Shown here in pieces: positions 41,298 to 50,374 of a stretch of DNA of 64,000 nt (positions are counted from its first letter, which is position 1; every line of letters starts with the position of its first letter). Under the pieces are notes generated by a model. It was not told the origin of the DNA and made no database searches. It saw only the letters and a list, made by a program, of their open reading frames with translations. The position numbers and the translations under genes are program-made. The DNA is from Synergistaceae bacterium (lineage in GTDB: Bacteria > Synergistota > Synergistia > Synergistales > Aminobacteriaceae): the NCBI GenBank assembly GCA_017470485.1, contig JAFUYQ010000017.1:1-64000 (forward strand), read 5' to 3'.

Positions 41298-41459
41298 CTA
41301 CATCATCTGCGACACGAAATATACTGCGGTGATTGCTGCTCCTGAAACGTAGGCAAAGAGCTTATAGACTTTCATTGCTTTGCTATAGTCGGCATTTGCT
41401 GAATACGATAACATTTTCTTCTGCATATATGAAGCATGGTCATATGAATTATTTTTCAT
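41298..41459 (-). CDS. Small 53-residue membrane protein
   Basis: A 53-codon frame (MKNNSYDHASYMQKKMLSYS...) with GAAGG and AAAGGA before the ATG. The first 30 residues are polar and basic; the rest forms one transmembrane helix (YKLFAYVSGAAITAVYFVSQ). It lies upstream of the TSUP gene on the same strand, in an otherwise empty 268-base gap. No family is recognised. Codon use and the clean polar-then-helix layout support a real small protein. Confidence 0.5.
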   Translation of the reverse strand: MKNNSYDHASYMQKKMLSYSANADYSKAMKVYKLFAYVSGAAITAVYFVSQMM

Positions 41460-41610
41460 AGCCTTCAAATTCCTTTCCCTATAAGTTAGGATTAATGTGG
41501 ATTGCGTAAATTATACTCTTAAACCGCTCATTAAATCAAGCAAAATTTTTTCAGTAAACGCTGTAATATATTCCTTGAAAAAAGTAAACTCAAAAAAAGG
41601 AATGAAAGAT

Positions 41611-42846
41611 TTGCGGATACTTCACACATCTGACTGGCACATAGGCAAAAAACTCAAAGAACATGAACGTCTTGACGAGTTCAGGAAATTTTTTGAATGG
41701 CTCGGCGATACAGTCTCAAATGAAAATATTGATGTCCTTCTCGTTTCAGGCGATATTTTCGACAGCATAACCCCGTCAATAGAGGCTCAGGAAATTTATT
41801 ACTCATTTCTGGCTGAGACTTCAGGAAAATTATGCGGCCATGTAATCATAATTTCAGGCAATCATGACTCAGCTCCTTTTATTGACGCGCCCTCATCAGT
41901 AATGAGACGTTGCAATGTTCACGTTATAGGCTCTGCCTCCGAAGATCCTTCGGACGAAATCATAACCCTCAAAAATTCAGACGGTAAGACGGAATTAATC
42001 GTCTGTGCCGTTCCGTTCCTTCACGATAAAGACTTGAGAACCGTTAATGAGGGCGAGGGCTTCGATGATATTGACACTCAGATTAAAACCGGAATAGTCA
42101 GGCATTATGAAAGCGTCCTCAGAACTGCAAGAGAATTGCGGGGAAGTGATGACGTTCCGATTATAGCGATGGGGCATTTGTTCCTTGAGGCAGGGAAAAC
42201 TCTTAACGGCGAGGGCGAACACTCTTTATATGTCGGGACTGCCGCTAAAGTAGGCTCAGACATCTTCACTGACGACATCGCTTATACTGCATTGGGCCAT
42301 CTCCATTCGCCGCAGAAAATCGGACGGGCTGACATACGTTACAGCGGTTCGCCGATTGCATTGACGTTCGGGGAGCTGGGTGTTCAAAAATCGGTAAGCA
42401 TTGTTGATTTCGATGGAAAGAATTTCGCAGGGGTAAGGGAAATTCCTGTTCCTGTCTTTCAGAGAATGGAGAGAGTTTCGGGGAACTGGCAGGAAATCGA
42501 AAGCAGTATCATGAAACTAGCATGTCTTGACGAATCCGTATGGCTCGAAGTTACTTACTCAGGCAGCGAACAAATCACTAATCTTCAGGAAAGCCTCGAC
42601 AAACTCATAAAGCCCTGTCCTAATCTTGAGGTACTCAGCGTAATTGACGAGATGAATTACAGGAATGACAGCGAAACAGAAATTTCAGCAGGTCTAAACG
42701 GAAGGACGCTTGATGATATTGAGCCGGTCAAAATGCTTCAGAGCCTCATGAAAATCAAGGACACTCCCGAAGATAAACAGCCGGAATTAGAACGCCTCTA
42801 CCGCCAGATACTTAACGAAATATCATCAGCATCAGGAGATAAATAA
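41611..42846 (+). CDS. sbcD: Nuclease SbcCD subunit D (Mre11-like)
   Basis: Mn2+-dependent nuclease subunit of SbcCD, which cleaves DNA hairpins and processes blocked ends. The 411-residue protein has the phosphoesterase motifs LHTSDWHIGK, VSGDIFDS, ISGNHDSA, MGHLF and LGHLHSPQ, with YSGSPI. The frame is open far upstream. A TTG at 41611 with AAGGA nine bases before it begins exactly at the conserved RILHTSDWH; the ATG at 41602 is too close to that ribosome site. sbcC starts two bases after its stop. Confidence 0.94.
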   Translation: MRILHTSDWHIGKKLKEHERLDEFRKFFEWLGDTVSNENIDVLLVSGDIFDSITPSIEAQEIYYSFLAETSGKLCGHVIIISGNHDSAPFIDAPSSVMRRCNVHVIGSASEDPSDEIITLKNSDGKTELIVCAVPFLHDKDLRTVNEGEGFDDIDTQIKTGIVRHYESVLRTARELRGSDDVPIIAMGHLFLEAGKTLNGEGEHSLYVGTAAKVGSDIFTDDIAYTALGHLHSPQKIGRADIRYSGSPIALTFGELGVQKSVSIVDFDGKNFAGVREIPVPVFQRMERVSGNWQEIESSIMKLACLDESVWLEVTYSGSEQITNLQESLDKLIKPCPNLEVLSVIDEMNYRNDSETEISAGLNGRTLDDIEPVKMLQSLMKIKDTPEDKQPELERLYRQILNEISSASGDK

Positions 42847-42848
42847 TC

Positions 42849-45569
42849 ATGAAGATTTTATCCATAACACTCAGGAATCTTAACTCGCTTCGCGGAACAT
42901 GGAAGATTGACCTAACTCATAATGATTACGTCTCGAAAGGCATTTTCGCCGTAACGGGACGGACAGGCGCAGGGAAAACCACAATTTTTGACGCTGTATG
43001 CCTCGCGCTTTACGCACAGACTCCGAGACTGGGCGAGATAAGAGGCAGCAGGAACGAAATAATGTCCAAGCACACTAACAACTGCGGTGCCAGAGTAAAA
43101 TTCACTGCTGACGGGAAAACTTACGTCTGCGAATGGACTCAGGAGAGAATCAAAGGCAAACTTCTGACTAAACACTCAATCTCCCTCAACGGTACTCCCC
43201 TCAACGACTCACAGAAACAAAAGGAAACTATCTCAATCATCACTCAGATTACAGGAATGGATTTCAAACGCTTCGTTCAGGCCATGCTCCTTGAACAGGG
43301 GGCATTCGACCGCTTTCTTAACGCCGGTAAAAACGACAGGGCTGAAGTCCTCGAACTCATTACAGGGACGGGGATTTACAGCGAAATTTCACGGCGTGTC
43401 TTCCAGCGCAACAAGGACGAACACAAAGCATTAGACGCGAAACTCAACGAGCTTGAGGCTGAGAGACTGCGTTCAGGGGGAATGACCGCTGAGGGGATTC
43501 AGGCTGAAATCTCAGCGGGGGAGAAGGAAATTTCAGAGGCAGACGAAAAACATAAGTCAACCGGCATTCTCAGAGCGTGGCACAGCGATATTAAACGCCT
43601 CAATGAGGACATCGGACGGGTGAAATCTGACATTGAGACTCAGGAGCGCAGAGCTGAATTATTCGAAGGGGAACGGAAAATTTTGGAGGCCGCCGAACGC
43701 GCAGGGACTCTTGAGGGAGTTTACAGCACTTTAACGGCAAAGAGAGACGCTAAACTTAAAGCAGGTAACTCGTTATCCGACATGGCCGCAAAAATTTCAT
43801 CTCAGGAGTCTGCGCTTTCTGAAATCTCAGCCGAACTTCCAAGATTAAGCGATGAATTATCCCGTCTTAAAGGGCAAATCACTGATCCCCCTGCCGCCGT
43901 TCTCGAAAGAATCGAGGCCGCCGTGAAAAATTACAGCCGCAAGAAAAATGATGTCGCCTCCGCCGAAAAAGCCTCTGCCGATTCAGGACGCAGACTCGGA
44001 ATGGCTAAAGCTAACTCGCTCCGTGCAGTCTCTGAGGGGAAATCAGCGCGTTCAAAACTCAATGAGGCCAATGAAAATTACAGGAAGATTTTTGACAGCA
44101 TGATGAACATGAGGGCTAAGACATCATCGGCAGTTCTTGAGCATGAACGCTCAAAACTCATTGAAGGTACTCCCTGCCCTCTCTGCGGTTCAACTCACCA
44201 CCCGATGATTAAGCATTCAGTTTCGGGGGCTGAAACTCCTTCGCCGGAGGGATTATTCAGGGAGACTGAGAGACTGGAAGCGGAATTGCAGCGCGCAAAA
44301 TCGGCGGTTGACGCGGCAGAAAAATACTTCAACGATGTCGCAGTAACTAACTGGAACAAGGCATCATCTATTGAGAGCGCAGCAGAAGAAACTTTCAGGA
44401 ACTGCAAGGAAAATCTTTCTTCCCTTAGAAAAGAACTTGAAGTGCTTGAAGCGAATGTCATTGAGGCGGTAAGGCCGCTGAGAATTTCGGACGTGAGCGA
44501 TTCGGAAAGGGTGCTTAAATTTTCACGGGGCTGGGCTGAAACTGTCAGCTCGCTTGAGAAACGCATAAAAGAACTTGAAAGCAGGAAGTCAATCATCGAG
44601 GCTGGACTCGCGGCATTAAAGGCCAATTCTGAGTCTCTTCGTTCTGAACTTGAGGCTTTAACTTCGGAACTGTCCAATCTTGAGTCGTCATTCTCCGAAA
44701 AACTTAGGCAGATGAATTTTCCTGATGAGGAAACTTTCAGGGCTTCGCGGAAATCGCCGGACGAAATCGAAATCATTAAGCGCAAAAAATCCGAACTCGA
44801 TTCCATGACTGACAGGTTGCAGGGGGCATTATTGAATCTTCAGAAGCAGCTCGAAGAAAAAAACTCTATGAACCTCACCGAGAAGTCCCATGAAGAAATA
44901 GAGTCGTTATACCGTGATGAGGAGTCAATTCTCAGGAGGCTTCACGAAAATATAGGCATTCTCTCGCAGAAACTCAAAGAACTTCATCAAAGCTCGGAGA
45001 AAATTAAGGAGCTTGAGAAGGAATACTCACTGATGAAGGACTCTGCTGAAAACTGGACAATGCTCGATAAATTAATCGGCTCACTGAACGGCGACAAGTT
45101 CAGAGTCTACGCTCAGAAAGTAACTCTTGCCCTAGTCGTTGACAACGCCAACAAGTATCTTAAACGCATGAACGGACGATACACTCTCATTCTGACACCT
45201 GACAGCAATGACCTCGAACTCAGCGTCAGGGACAGCGAACAGGCCGGTGAAGTACGTCCAACCGCGAATTTATCCGGCGGCGAGAAATTCATCGTCAGTC
45301 TTGCGCTGGCTCTCGGACTCTCGCAGATTTCAGGCAGTAAAGCTCAGGTTGACTCGCTTTTCATTGACGAGGGCTTCGGCTCGCTTGATGATGAGGCTTT
45401 GAACTCTGCGCTTGAGGCTCTGGGCGAAATTAAGCGCGACGGCCGAATGATAGGCATAATCTCACACGTCTCAGGAATAAGCGAGAGGATACCGGTTCAG
45501 ATTCATGTCATAAGGAAAAGCGAGGGCAAAAGCATTATTGAGGGGCCGGGCTGTTCGGGGAGTAATTGA
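42849..45569 (+). CDS. sbcC: Nuclease SbcCD subunit C (Rad50-like)
   Basis: SMC/Rad50-type ATPase subunit that dimerises and carries SbcD. The 906-residue protein has the N-terminal Walker A GRTGAGKTTIFDAV near 36, QGAFDRFL, two long coiled coils, and a zinc hook CPLCGSTHHP near residue 440. C-terminal signature NLSGGEKFIVSLALALGLS and Walker B LFIDEGFGSLD follow. AGGAGA precedes the ATG. It forms an operon with sbcD. The antisense frame at 44195-44806 is a shadow of the coiled coil. Confidence 0.95.
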   Translation: MKILSITLRNLNSLRGTWKIDLTHNDYVSKGIFAVTGRTGAGKTTIFDAVCLALYAQTPRLGEIRGSRNEIMSKHTNNCGARVKFTADGKTYVCEWTQERIKGKLLTKHSISLNGTPLNDSQKQKETISIITQITGMDFKRFVQAMLLEQGAFDRFLNAGKNDRAEVLELITGTGIYSEISRRVFQRNKDEHKALDAKLNELEAERLRSGGMTAEGIQAEISAGEKEISEADEKHKSTGILRAWHSDIKRLNEDIGRVKSDIETQERRAELFEGERKILEAAERAGTLEGVYSTLTAKRDAKLKAGNSLSDMAAKISSQESALSEISAELPRLSDELSRLKGQITDPPAAVLERIEAAVKNYSRKKNDVASAEKASADSGRRLGMAKANSLRAVSEGKSARSKLNEANENYRKIFDSMMNMRAKTSSAVLEHERSKLIEGTPCPLCGSTHHPMIKHSVSGAETPSPEGLFRETERLEAELQRAKSAVDAAEKYFNDVAVTNWNKASSIESAAEETFRNCKENLSSLRKELEVLEANVIEAVRPLRISDVSDSERVLKFSRGWAETVSSLEKRIKELESRKSIIEAGLAALKANSESLRSELEALTSELSNLESSFSEKLRQMNFPDEETFRASRKSPDEIEIIKRKKSELDSMTDRLQGALLNLQKQLEEKNSMNLTEKSHEEIESLYRDEESILRRLHENIGILSQKLKELHQSSEKIKELEKEYSLMKDSAENWTMLDKLIGSLNGDKFRVYAQKVTLALVVDNANKYLKRMNGRYTLILTPDSNDLELSVRDSEQAGEVRPTANLSGGEKFIVSLALALGLSQISGSKAQVDSLFIDEGFGSLDDEALNSALEALGEIKRDGRMIGIISHVSGISERIPVQIHVIRKSEGKSIIEGPGCSGSN

Positions 45570-45577
45570 ATGACGGT

Positions 45578-45606
45578 TTGACTGGCTGATTTCAGCGTGG
45601 TAGAAT
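45578..45606 (+). promoter_or_regulatory. Promoter of the tRNA-Pro gene
   Basis: TTGACT (45578-45583) and TAGAAT (45601-45606) with a 17-base spacer, 15 bases before the tRNA 5' end. Confidence 0.7.
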
Positions 45607-45621
45607 GCTCCATGTATCAAA

Positions 45622-45699
45622 CGGGGCGTAGCGCAGTCTGGCGAGCGCGCATGGTTCGGGTCCATGAGGCCGGAGGTTCGAATCCTCTCGCCCCGACCA
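45622..45699 (+). tRNA. tRNA-Pro (anticodon CGG)
   Basis: A complete cloverleaf: acceptor CGGGGCG pairing with CGCCCCG, D arm GCGCAG.CTGGC.AGCGCGC, and anticodon stem CATGG/CCATG with loop TTCGGGT (anticodon CGG at 45657-45659, reading CCG). T arm GGAGGTTCGAATCCTC, discriminator A, and an encoded CCA end. It has its own promoter and terminator. Confidence 0.97.
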
Positions 45700-45714
45700 A
45701 TCAAAGAAAACAAC

Positions 45715-45750
45715 AGCCGGAAGCATCTCAAAAATGTTTCCGGCTTTTTC
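45715..45750 (+). terminator. Terminator after tRNA-Pro
   Basis: GCCGGAA pairs with TTCCGGC across a 15-base loop, followed by five T. Confidence 0.88.
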
Positions 45751-45758
45751 ATGTTTCC

Positions 45759-46865
45759 TTACAGCAGTATATCAATCGTGTTCACTCCGTCTGAATAATT
45801 GTGAGTGATTCTTCCGTTAGCGATTCTATTGAGCATTGTTATTCCAAGATGAACATCATCATCTTCGGGAAGGCTGAACGGATTGAACTTCTTTCCGGCG
45901 CATGAAAGGTTAATCACCGTTGAGCCGTCAGCCTCCGAGTAGGATATGCCGATGTCGATGTTCACGTTCTGCCCGTCAGGGTAACACCCTGAAATCATCT
46001 CGTAGATTAATTCCTCGCAGCAAAGTTCGAGACGGTACGAAAGACTTGGGGCTAATCCGTATTTCTCTGAGAAATTGTGAATCATTCCCTGCATTTCGAG
46101 GAGGTCAAAATCCTTCTGCCTTATCTCATAGCTGAAGTATTTTAATTTCCTGATGAATGCGATTGTCTTCTCGCCCTTCGGATTGTCGAATATCTCGGAC
46201 GGGCTGCCCTGCTCGTAAATTCCCCTGTCAGCGAAAAATAACACCCTGTCGGCTACTTCACGCGCAAAATTCATCTCATGCGTTACGATAATCATCGTCA
46301 TGTTGTGTTTCGTGAGCATTCGTATCATCGCGAGGACTTCTCCGACCATCGTCGGGTCTAACGCGCTCGTAGGCTCATCGAAAAGAAGAACTTTAGGATT
46401 CATCATGAGCGAACGGCAGATAGCTATTCTCTGCTGCTGGCCGCCTGAGAGTTTATCGGGCATTGAGTGAGCCTTAGAGGTAAGGCCGACCTTCGAGAGC
46501 CATTCCATTGCATGTTCTTCGGCCTCCTTACGGGTCATTCCTGCGAGTTTGACGGGCGCAAGGCATAAATTATCCATAACGTTCATGTGCGAGAAAAGAT
46601 AGAACTTCTGATAGACCATGCCCATTTTACGGCGTATCCTGTTCACTTCCGCGCCGGGTGCGGTGATCTCCTCCCCGTCAATGAATACATGACCGCTGTC
46701 CGGCCTCTCAAGAAGTGCAAGCGACCGTAGGAATACACTTTTTCCGCAGCCCGAACCGCCGATTATAGCTATTCTCTCGCCCTCATCAATATTGAGGCTG
46801 ACATCATGAAGAACGCTGAGGCTTCCGAAAGATTTGCAGAGGTTGTGAACTTCTATAAGGCTCAT
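45759..46865 (-). CDS. Polar amino-acid ABC transporter ATPase fused to a GHKL-like domain
   Basis: A 368-residue ATPase. Residues 1-245 are a typical GlnQ/HisP-type cassette: Walker A GGSGCGKS near 36, Q-loop VYQKF, signature LSGGQQQR, Walker B VLLFDEPTSALDP, H-loop VTHEM. Residues about 260-368 are an extra domain: helical YRLELCCEELIYEMI, then a strand-rich end with VHLGITMLNRIANGRI. It resembles RsbW/histidine-kinase ATPase folds, but the N-box asparagine is not visible. Such a fusion suggests regulated transport or a signalling output. The start overlaps the permease stop by four bases (ATGA). Confidence 0.88.
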   Translation of the reverse strand: MSLIEVHNLCKSFGSLSVLHDVSLNIDEGERIAIIGGSGCGKSVFLRSLALLERPDSGHVFIDGEEITAPGAEVNRIRRKMGMVYQKFYLFSHMNVMDNLCLAPVKLAGMTRKEAEEHAMEWLSKVGLTSKAHSMPDKLSGGQQQRIAICRSLMMNPKVLLFDEPTSALDPTMVGEVLAMIRMLTKHNMTMIIVTHEMNFAREVADRVLFFADRGIYEQGSPSEIFDNPKGEKTIAFIRKLKYFSYEIRQKDFDLLEMQGMIHNFSEKYGLAPSLSYRLELCCEELIYEMISGCYPDGQNVNIDIGISYSEADGSTVINLSCAGKKFNPFSLPEDDDVHLGITMLNRIANGRITHNYSDGVNTIDILL

Positions 46866-47539
46866 GATAATGCTTCCTTTCTGTTCTGAAGGTAGTCGCT
46901 GAACGCGAAAAGACCGTGAACTATGTACGCAAGCGCAAGATATATCAGCATTCCGATTATTATCGTAATCATCGGCTGCATAGTTCTTGACGCTATGTTA
47001 TTGATTACGCGCGTGAGGTCAGTTATTGAGACGTAGCCCACAACGCTCGTCCACTGAATGAGATTCACGACCGTTGACTGATAAACGGGCTTTGCGATTC
47101 TTATGACCTGCGGAAGCGTTATGAGCCTGAACGCCTGCCATGCGGAGAATCCCAATGTCCTCGCGGCCTCTACCTGTCCTTTGTCGGTGGCACTGACTGA
47201 GGCTCTGAGGAGTTCGGCGACATGAGCGGCGACATTCAGCGAGAAAGTTATGACGGCGATGGTGTTCGCGTCAAGAGGACTCCTTGCGAATATACCGTAG
47301 TACATGAGCATTAAGAGCATTAAGACGGGCGAGCCTCTGAGAACAACGATGTAGATTTTTGCCGGAATGCTGAGAATTTTGAGGCTTGACATTCTGAGAA
47401 GGCATATGAACGCTCCGAGAAGAGTACCGAATATCATCGAGAACAATGAGATATATATGGTAGCGTTGAGGCCCTTCAGTATCGTCATGTACGAACCGCC
47501 CTGAATGAGAATCTTGTAGAGAATTTCGTTTAGGGGCAT
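46862..47539 (-). CDS. Polar amino-acid ABC transporter permease
   Basis: A 225-residue permease of the HisM/GlnP type with five or so transmembrane helices, a GLNATIYISLFSMIFG start, VVLRGSPVLMLLML, and the EAA loop VEAARTLGFSAWQAFRLITLPQ that contacts the ATPase. It is translationally coupled to the ATPase. No second permease is present, so it probably acts as a homodimer. It would take up polar amino acids or similar compounds brought by binding proteins such as those encoded nearby. Confidence 0.92.
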   Translation of the reverse strand: MPLNEILYKILIQGGSYMTILKGLNATIYISLFSMIFGTLLGAFICLLRMSSLKILSIPAKIYIVVLRGSPVLMLLMLMYYGIFARSPLDANTIAVITFSLNVAAHVAELLRASVSATDKGQVEAARTLGFSAWQAFRLITLPQVIRIAKPVYQSTVVNLIQWTSVVGYVSITDLTRVINNIASRTMQPMITIIIGMLIYLALAYIVHGLFAFSDYLQNRKEALS

Positions 47540-47713
47540 GAATTATTTAACTCCTTCCGTAAAATAATGAATATATTATACTGACAATCACAAAATTTCA
47601 GGAGGCTTATTTCATAATATTGTAAAAAAATTCAGGCTGACCGAACTTTCTATGACCAGAAGACACTTCGTGTTACAATGCTTGAAAATTCTTTCTTAAA
47701 GGAGGATATTTCA

Positions 47714-48541
47714 TTGAGGAAAAGTCTTATTGCCGCAATCCTTGCTGTGATGTTGTCTGCCGGAGTTTCTTCGGCTGAAGTGGCGGGTATGCTCATGCTG
47801 TTTGACAATGATGCCAAAGAAGATTATGCCACCGGCATTTTACGAGCTTCAAAGAAAACGTTTTTTATTGGTGTCGATGTCAGCACACTGGAACTGAAGT
47901 ATTATGATTCTCTTTCCGCAATGGTGCTGGCTCTGGAAAAAGGCGAAATTGATTACCTCTATCTTCCGCAGTTAGTAGGCAGTTACGTTCTGGAGAACAA
48001 CAGTGAGTTTATGCTGAAGGGTGCTTCTTGGTATCCTAAGATGATAGCGGATACTCTGAATTTCGGCTTCCTTGAGAAAAACGCTGAACTCATGAAGAAG
48101 TTTAACGATGCTCTCGCAGGCATGAAAAAAGACGGGACACTTGCAATTCTTGAGAAGGCTTACGTTAATAATTACGGCTTGACTGAAAAGCCTGAGTTGA
48201 TCTTCGAGAATTTCGACGGCGCGGAAACAATTACCGTAGCTCTGACCGGAGATCTTCCGCCGGTGGATTACGTTGACGCTGATGGAGTTCCGGCAGGGTT
48301 TAACGTTGCGGTGCTTGCGGAAATAGGCCGCCGTCTTAACGTCAACATCAAGACGATTCAGGTTGATACAGGAGCAAGATTAGTGGCTCTGACATCTGGC
48401 CGTGCTGACGCGGCGTTCTGGTTCCGCGAAAATTTAGGAGTGAAGATGTTTTCATCGCTTATGTTCGAAAGGCCGAAAGGCGTACTTATTTCCGAACCGT
48501 ATTATGCTTGGAACGAGTTTTACTTCATAGGCAAGAAATAA
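47714..48541 (+). CDS. Periplasmic binding protein, SBP family 3 with swapped lobe order
   Basis: A 275-residue exported protein (signal peptide KSLIAAILAVMLSAGVSSA). The TTG at 47714 is the start, with AGGAGGA seven bases before it. The first half (YYDSLSAMVLALEKGEIDYL, LNFGFLEKNAELMKKFNDAL, KKDGTLAILEKAY) resembles the end of a normal SBP family 3 protein. The second half (VALTGDLPPVDYVDADG, PAGFNVAVLAEIGRRLNVNI, SGRADAAFWF, SEPYYAWNEF) resembles its beginning. Divergent from the ABC permease-ATPase pair and convergent with four paralogues. Ligand unknown, probably a polar amino acid. Confidence 0.82.
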   Translation: MRKSLIAAILAVMLSAGVSSAEVAGMLMLFDNDAKEDYATGILRASKKTFFIGVDVSTLELKYYDSLSAMVLALEKGEIDYLYLPQLVGSYVLENNSEFMLKGASWYPKMIADTLNFGFLEKNAELMKKFNDALAGMKKDGTLAILEKAYVNNYGLTEKPELIFENFDGAETITVALTGDLPPVDYVDADGVPAGFNVAVLAEIGRRLNVNIKTIQVDTGARLVALTSGRADAAFWFRENLGVKMFSSLMFERPKGVLISEPYYAWNEFYFIGKK

Positions 48542-48545
48542 AAAA

Positions 48546-48582
48546 TTTTCCCCCTTGCAAAACGCGAGGGGGAATTTTTTTT
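48546..48582. terminator. Terminator between convergent binding-protein genes
   Basis: A TTTTCCCCCTTGC / GCGAGGGGGAATTTT hairpin is followed by a T run and preceded by AAAAATTTT, between genes facing each other. Active at least in the forward direction. Confidence 0.85.
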
Positions 48583-48631
48583 GCCCTACAGTATTCGTCA
48601 TGACACTGAGGGGCGATTCACTTTGACGGGC

Positions 48632-49483
48632 TTAATTATCGGCTTTCTTGAGGTGGTAGAACGTGTCGAACTCGTAGTAAGGCTCCGAAAGTATTACTCC
48701 CTCCGGCACGTCAAGCAAAGCGGAAGAACCTCTCCTGTGTTCAAACCAGAAAACAACGTCAGACCTTCCCGAAGAAAGCATGGCGGCTCTCGCTCCCGAC
48801 TCGATGTTCTGGAGCTTAACGTTAAGTCCCAGCCGTCCGCAGATTTCAGCGAGTATAGCGGCGTTGAAGCCCTCAGCTGAACCGTCGGGGGCAATGTAAT
48901 CTATCGGGGGCATGTCTCCTGTTACGGCGGCTTTGATTTCCTTCGCTCCGTCGAACTTCCTGAAGACTACAGGGTCAGGGGTCTTAGTGTTGGGGTCAGT
49001 GATTGCCATTTCCTCCATCATGGCCGTGTTCGAGCCGAGTATGTATTTCCCCTGAAGAGTGATGAGAGTTCCGTCCCTTTTCATCTCAGCTAATGCCTTG
49101 TTGAAGGAGTCGGCAAGCTCTTTGTTATCCGCCTTGAACCCGAACGACAGAAGGAACGGTGATTTCCTCGTGATTACAACGCAGTTAATCAGGTATTCGG
49201 GGTGAAGGTTGAGGAAGTAATCCGCTGTTTCCTCAGGCAGAAGCATCTCGTCAATCTCTCCGGCATTGAGAGCCATTATCATTTGAGTTATTGACTTGTA
49301 GAACGAGAACGTGGGTTTTTCGGGATTGTTGCGCATCATGACAACATGCTCGCTGTTGTCTACGATTTTGCTGAACTCCTCCGGCGTAACGTTGAGGCGT
49401 TCGAGCATTCCGACTCTGTGGCTTGCTGACGCTGATGAGGCGCAGACCAAAAGCAAAACGAAAAGGCAAAAAATTTTCCTCAT
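48632..49483 (-). CDS. Periplasmic binding protein, SBP family 3 with swapped lobe order (copy 2)
   Basis: A 283-residue exported paralogue with signal peptide MRKIFCLFVLLLVCASSASA. First half: FYKSITQMIMALNAGEIDEM, LSFGFKADNKELADSFNKAL and EMKRDGTLITL. Second half: AVTGDMPPIDYIAPDG, AEGFNAAILAEICGRLGLNV, SGRSDVVFWF and LSEPYYEFDTFYHL. AGGAGG precedes the ATG. It is the last of a run of four binding-protein genes after the GHKL-like gene, 15 bases behind copy 3. Confidence 0.85.
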   Translation of the reverse strand: MRKIFCLFVLLLVCASSASASHRVGMLERLNVTPEEFSKIVDNSEHVVMMRNNPEKPTFSFYKSITQMIMALNAGEIDEMLLPEETADYFLNLHPEYLINCVVITRKSPFLLSFGFKADNKELADSFNKALAEMKRDGTLITLQGKYILGSNTAMMEEMAITDPNTKTPDPVVFRKFDGAKEIKAAVTGDMPPIDYIAPDGSAEGFNAAILAEICGRLGLNVKLQNIESGARAAMLSSGRSDVVFWFEHRRGSSALLDVPEGVILSEPYYEFDTFYHLKKADN

Positions 49484-49498
49484 GATTATTATTCCTCC

Positions 49499-50362
49499 TT
49501 AATCTTCGTCAAATCTGAGGTGCATAAAAGTATTCCATTCCAAGTAAGGCTCAGAAAGTATAACATCTTCGGGAGCGTCCTGCTGAGCCTCGAAAGATTT
49601 TCCCGTCTCGTACCAGAAAACAACGTCAGCCTTTCCCGAAACGATAGCGGCAGTTCTTGAGGCAGTATCAACCTGAATGATTTTGATGTTTACTCTGAGA
49701 CGCTTTCCGATTTCGGACAGTACCGCAGTGCTGTAGCCTGCCGGCATTCCCGACTCGTCAATGAAATCAACGGGCGGCAAATCTCCCGTAACAGCCACTA
49801 CGACCGTAGGAGCGTCGGGGTAACTCTCGAAAAGTATGCGTTTTTCCTGTTTCCTCTGACGCTTGCTTATCCCGTAGATGTAATCGTAAGAGTCATCGGG
49901 CGGAAAATTCTTCACGTACTTCTGGAACAATCCCGAAAGCGTGTAGTCGTTCTTCATTGAGCGGAGGGCAGTATTCCATAATTCGCGGAGCTTGGTTCTG
50001 TCCTTCATGAAGCCGAAGCACAAATCCATACGGCCGGAGTCCGACATGCAGCAGGGCGTGTAGCTCTTGTTAGTTTTGAGGAGGTACTCGGCGACATAAT
50101 CAGGCAGAATCATCTCGTCAATATCCCCTCTCGACAGTGCCATCTGCATTTGGGTCAGAGAGTCATAGAACTTTGCTTTGCTTGTTGTGTGGTCGCCGCC
50201 CAAGATTGCCCAGCCCTGAGTCGCCCATGAATTTCTCATGAGGTTAAGGAACTCGTCAGGGGTAGTCTTGAGCCTCGTCAGGAAGCCGACATTATCGGTA
50301 TCAGCACTTGCAGAACCGGCGAGAATTACGCAGAGAATTAGCGCGAATAAAATTTTTTTCAA
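49499..50362 (-). CDS. Periplasmic binding protein, SBP family 3 with swapped lobe order (copy 3)
   Basis: A 287-residue exported paralogue (signal peptide MKKILFALILCVILAGSASA). The mature start GFLTRLKTTPDEFLNLM matches the other copies. Lobe-2-like text is FYDSLTQMQMALSRGDIDEM and LCFGFMKDRTKLRELWNTAL; lobe-1-like text is VAVTGDLPPVDFIDESG, PAGYSTAVLSEIGKRLRVNI and SGKADVVFWYE. It is more divergent than its neighbours in the central linker, which is basic (ISKRQRKQEKRIL). AGGAGG precedes the start; 12 bases separate it from copy 4. Confidence 0.85.
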   Translation of the reverse strand: MKKILFALILCVILAGSASADTDNVGFLTRLKTTPDEFLNLMRNSWATQGWAILGGDHTTSKAKFYDSLTQMQMALSRGDIDEMILPDYVAEYLLKTNKSYTPCCMSDSGRMDLCFGFMKDRTKLRELWNTALRSMKNDYTLSGLFQKYVKNFPPDDSYDYIYGISKRQRKQEKRILFESYPDAPTVVVAVTGDLPPVDFIDESGMPAGYSTAVLSEIGKRLRVNIKIIQVDTASRTAAIVSGKADVVFWYETGKSFEAQQDAPEDVILSEPYLEWNTFMHLRFDED

Positions 50363-50374
50363 GTATATAGCCTC

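Noticed and set aside
41497-41610. N-terminal extension of SbcD
   Set aside because: The open frame continues upstream, but the ribosome site and the conserved start place initiation at TTG 41611.
44195-44806. 203-codon reverse-strand frame opposite sbcC
   Set aside because: Ser/Leu-rich shadow of the coiled-coil codons of sbcC; no ribosome site and no protein-like pattern.
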